Shown piece by piece: positions 9,169-11,119 of a DNA stretch of 11,119 nt. The notes under the pieces were generated by a model. It saw only the letters and a program-made list of their open reading frames with translations, was not told the DNA's origin and did no database searches. Source of the stretch: CAYWNK01 sp047639615 (GTDB lineage: Bacteria > Planctomycetota > UBA1135 > GCA-002686595). The stretch lies in assembly GCA_047639615.1 (NCBI GenBank), contig JBLIOL010000181.1, positions 1 through 11,119 on the forward strand. The letters are read 5' to 3'. How positions within the stretch are numbered: position 1 is the first letter of the stretch; every line of letters starts with the position of its first letter. The translations under genes and the position numbers were made by a program.

Positions 9169-10143
9169 CTACACGCCGCCTGTGCCGAGGCGCACAGCCT
9201 CGCCTTCGCGCTCGCCTGTCTCGTGCCACCAGTCGCCTTCGGCCACCTGGCGGATGCCTTCGTCGAAGGGGCGTGGCTGCCAGCCCAGATCATTTTGAGC
9301 CGGGCGGATGTCGTGCTCGTGGTGCAGGGAGAAGTAGCCCGCGCCGCGCCGTTCGCGGGTCACGTCCATGAACAGACCCTTGAGGAAGATGGCGCGCTCG
9401 ACCCAGCGCCGCGGGATGTTGCGGCGTTTGACCTTGCCGCCGGCGGCGGCGATGCTCTGGTCGATGAAGTCATTGAAGGGGATGCCTTCCGGTCCGGCGA
9501 TTTCAAAGACGCGGTAGTCCTCGAGGGCGCGGTCGTAGTTGAAGTAGCGCAGCATCACGTCGACCATGTCGTCCACGTGTACCGGGCTGAGCTTGCTGAG
9601 GCCTTCGTGGTAGACCCAGTAGTTGCCCTTCTGCGCGCCGCAGCGACGCAGTAGCGGCGCCGTGTGGCGGAAGTCGCCCTTGCCGTAGACCAGGGTTGGA
9701 CGGAAGGAGGCCCAGTGCAGGCCGGAGCCGCGAATGATCTTTTCCTGAACGCGCTTCGAGTCGCGGTAGTAGCTGTAGACCGGCACGCCGATCACTGCGG
9801 AGGAGACCACGATGAAGAGGAACTCGCTCGTGTCGTAGCGCTTGGCTTCCTCGATCAGGTGCTCCGTGCCCTTCACGTTCACCAGCTGCATGTGCTCCTT
9901 GCTGAAGTGATCGTGGGCGCTGGCCAGGTGCACCAGGCGATCGCAATCCTTCAGGAAGCCCTTGATGGAGTCGCCGTCCGTCAGGTCGCCCTGGTGGAAC
10001 TCCACAGCTTCGGGGTCGTCCACCTCGAGGGCGGATTCGCGGCCGGGCCGGACCAGGACTCGGACTTGGTGGCCGGCGGCTAAGAAGCCGCGGGTCATGT
10101 AGCCACCGATGAAGCCGGTGGCGCCAGTGATGGCGATGCGCAT
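9169..10143 (-). CDS. NAD(P)-dependent epimerase/dehydratase (extended SDR)
   Basis: This is a cytoplasmic oxidoreductase of the extended short-chain dehydrogenase family, whose members epimerise, dehydrate or reduce nucleotide sugars, sterols and similar molecules. The 324 residues open with the nucleotide-binding TGATGFIG (6-13). Asp53-Leu54 in HQGDLTD contacts the adenine in relatives, followed by VHLAS (71-75). The catalytic set is Ser114/Ser115 with Tyr126-x-x-x-Lys130, then RPTLVYG. The C-terminal LGWQPRPFDEG is typical of this family. I chose the ATG at 10141-10143 because TGATGFIG then sits at the very N-terminus. An earlier in-frame start at 10230 would add 29 Ser/Pro-rich residues without homology. 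No Shine-Dalgarno site is visible. The substrate cannot be read from the sequence. The nucleosidase gene is divergent from it across about 280 bases. Confidence 0.88.
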   Translation of the reverse strand: MRIAITGATGFIGGYMTRGFLAAGHQVRVLVRPGRESALEVDDPEAVEFHQGDLTDGDSIKGFLKDCDRLVHLASAHDHFSKEHMQLVNVKGTEHLIEEAKRYDTSEFLFIVVSSAVIGVPVYSYYRDSKRVQEKIIRGSGLHWASFRPTLVYGKGDFRHTAPLLRRCGAQKGNYWVYHEGLSKLSPVHVDDMVDVMLRYFNYDRALEDYRVFEIAGPEGIPFNDFIDQSIAAAGGKVKRRNIPRRWVERAIFLKGLFMDVTRERRGAGYFSLHHEHDIRPAQNDLGWQPRPFDEGIRQVAEGDWWHETGEREGEAVRLGTGGV

Positions 10144-10420
10144 AGCAGACGTGGAGGGACGGGAGCGGGAGTGCGAGCAGGATACCGGCGGGGGAGCCCG
10201 GGGCGAGGATCCAGCTGTCAGCTTCTCCAACTGGGGGCTAAATGTGCTGGATTAGAAGCCCGCAGCCACTGTTCGGCCCCATTCGCGTGCTGGCTGCGTT
10301 ACGGCTTCTTGAAGTAGCTACGGCTACGCCGGCGTGGCCGCGCCTTGCCAGCCCGAGAATGGGACTCAAACAATGACCGCGTTCTTCTGATCCAACACAT
10401 TGTCGTGGCATGCTTCGGGA
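10144..10420. other. Divergent intergenic region
   Basis: This gap separates the minus-strand epimerase from the + strand nucleosidase and should hold both promoters. I cannot point to convincing -35/-10 boxes. Its main content is the palindromic element at 10278-10363. The bases next to the epimerase start can be translated as an N-terminal extension of that gene, but the result is low-complexity. Confidence 0.5.
10278..10363. repeat. Imperfect palindromic element, possible dispersed repeat
   Basis: The outer arms pair CCCATTC (10278-10284) with GAATGGG (10357-10363). Pairing continues inwards with a few mismatches through GCTGGC (10289-10294) against GCCAGC (10347-10352) and on to about 10298/10341. 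Nested inside are GTAGC-TACG-GCTAC (10314-10327), CTTC-TT-GAAG (10305-10314) and the 10-base palindrome ACGCCGGCGT (10326-10335). The 86-bp unit with clean ends and nested hairpins resembles REP- or MITE-like intergenic repeats. No second copy is present in this window. It ends 57 bases before the nucleosidase start, so it lies in or near that promoter. Confidence 0.55.
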
Positions 10421-11092
10421 ATGGACGTGGATCGGAAAGTAGGGCCGGTGGGCATCTTGTGCGCTCTCGAGGCCGAGCTCGGGGCGGCGGGTGCCCAGGA
10501 GTGGGAGCGCCAGCATTGGCTCGGATTGGAGCTGCGAATGGGGACCCTGGGCGGCGCGGCCGTGATTTCTTGCGCGGCTGGGGTGGGCAAGGTGGCGGCG
10601 GCACATGGGGCAGCGGCTCTGTTGGCGCAGGGGGCCCGCGCGCTCTTGGTGGTGGGCACCTGCGGGGCCCTGGATCGCGGCTTGCCGGTTGGCACCTTGG
10701 TGCACTGCGAGCGCGCTTGTCAGGTGGACTTGGCCCACCGAGCTGGGCGTGAATCTCAGCCCGATGCGCAACTGGCGGCACTTTGGCGTGAACTTGTGCC
10801 CGGTCCCGGGGTCTCTTTCCTGACGGCTGACCGTCCCGTTTTGAACCCCCTACGACGAATGCGCCTGCGCCGGGCCTACCCGGAAGCCTGTGTGGCGGAG
10901 ATGGAGACCGCCGCTGCGGCCGCCGTTGCCGTGCGGGCTGGCGTGCCCTGGGCGGCCCTCAGGGTGGTGACCGATGGTGCCGGCTTCGGCGCAGGAGCCA
11001 GCTTCCGGCAGAACCTCGCAGCTCTAGGGGGCCTAGCTGCCGATACAGCAGGATCCCTGATCCAACACTGGTCTGGGTCTGCGGCAAGTTGA
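10421..11092 (+). CDS. MTA/SAH nucleosidase-superfamily protein
   Basis: This 223-residue cytoplasmic protein belongs to the PNP/UDP-phosphorylase superfamily, nearest by pattern to 5'-methylthioadenosine/S-adenosylhomocysteine nucleosidase (E. coli 232 residues). It would cleave the N-glycosidic bond of a purine nucleoside to recycle SAM by-products. Key residues align: GILCALEAE with Glu19 as the equivalent of E. coli Glu12, AGVGK (53-57), GTCGALDRGLPVG (79-91), EMET with Glu162, and RVVTD with catalytic Asp185. It departs from the nucleosidase where E. coli has its His/Asp/Tyr-rich substrate segment after the VGD motif: here the stretch is shorter and reads CERACQVDLAH. Futalosine hydrolase or a hopanoid-associated phosphorylase are alternatives. 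I chose the ATG at 10421 over the in-frame TTG at 10400 because it leaves a normal N-terminus. The gene is Ala/Gly-rich. No terminator is seen before the window ends. Confidence 0.82.
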   Translation: MDVDRKVGPVGILCALEAELGAAGAQEWERQHWLGLELRMGTLGGAAVISCAAGVGKVAAAHGAAALLAQGARALLVVGTCGALDRGLPVGTLVHCERACQVDLAHRAGRESQPDAQLAALWRELVPGPGVSFLTADRPVLNPLRRMRLRRAYPEACVAEMETAAAAAVAVRAGVPWAALRVVTDGAGFGAGASFRQNLAALGGLAADTAGSLIQHWSGSAAS

Positions 11093-11119
11093 TCCCCAGA
11101 CGAACCCGCTACCATCGTC

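Noticed and set aside
10144..10230. 29-residue N-terminal extension of the epimerase
   Set aside because: It is Ser/Pro/Arg-rich, and family members begin directly with the nucleotide-binding TGxxGxxG segment.
10387..11068. CTGATCCAACAC present on both sides of the nucleosidase gene (10387-10398 and 11057-11068)
   Set aside because: A few exact 12-base repeats are expected by chance in 11 kb, and there are no inverted ends or mobile genes to make these target-site duplications.

Overview
The window looks like chromosomal DNA from a high-GC bacterium, most likely a planctomycete or a relative. The basis is gene content: secreted multihaem cytochrome c/PA14 proteins, glucose/sorbosone dehydrogenase-like propellers and repeat-rich DUF11-type lipoproteins are typical of Planctomycetota and Verrucomicrobiota. 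Several genes also lack a clear Shine-Dalgarno sequence. This is an inference from domains and gene style; no rRNA or other marker gene is present. No transposase, integrase, phage gene, CRISPR array, tRNA or rRNA was found.

Layout. Bases 1-974 hold no recognisable full-length gene. They are G-rich on the + strand, with two G-quadruplex motifs, a short minus-strand reading frame with coding-like composition (485-694), and a 33-codon + strand frame (877-978) that touches the earliest possible acs start. A + strand unit of three genes follows: acetyl-CoA synthetase (acs), a 961-residue secreted protein with five CxxCH haem sites and a PA14 domain, and a 491-residue secreted glucose/sorbosone dehydrogenase-like propeller. 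Each stop codon shares one base with the next start (TGATG, then TAATG), so the three are almost certainly one translationally coupled operon. It ends at a perfect 15-bp stem-loop (7340-7376).

Two minus-strand genes converge on that stem-loop: a lipoprotein of four DUF11-like beta-sandwich repeats (7444-9066) and an extended short-chain dehydrogenase/epimerase (9169-10143). Divergent from the latter is a + strand nucleosidase of the MTA/SAH nucleosidase superfamily (10421-11092). The gap between them contains an 86-bp imperfect palindrome that looks like a dispersed repeat element.

How the genes may work together. The two secreted operon products have the parts of an extracytoplasmic oxidation module: a propeller oxidoreductase candidate and a multihaem electron acceptor with a possible carbohydrate-binding domain. 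Acs would activate acetate, or a similar short acid, in the cytoplasm. Coupling acetate activation to this module is the most distinctive feature of the window, but the substrate link is inference. The epimerase, nucleosidase and lipoprotein have no evident connection to it.
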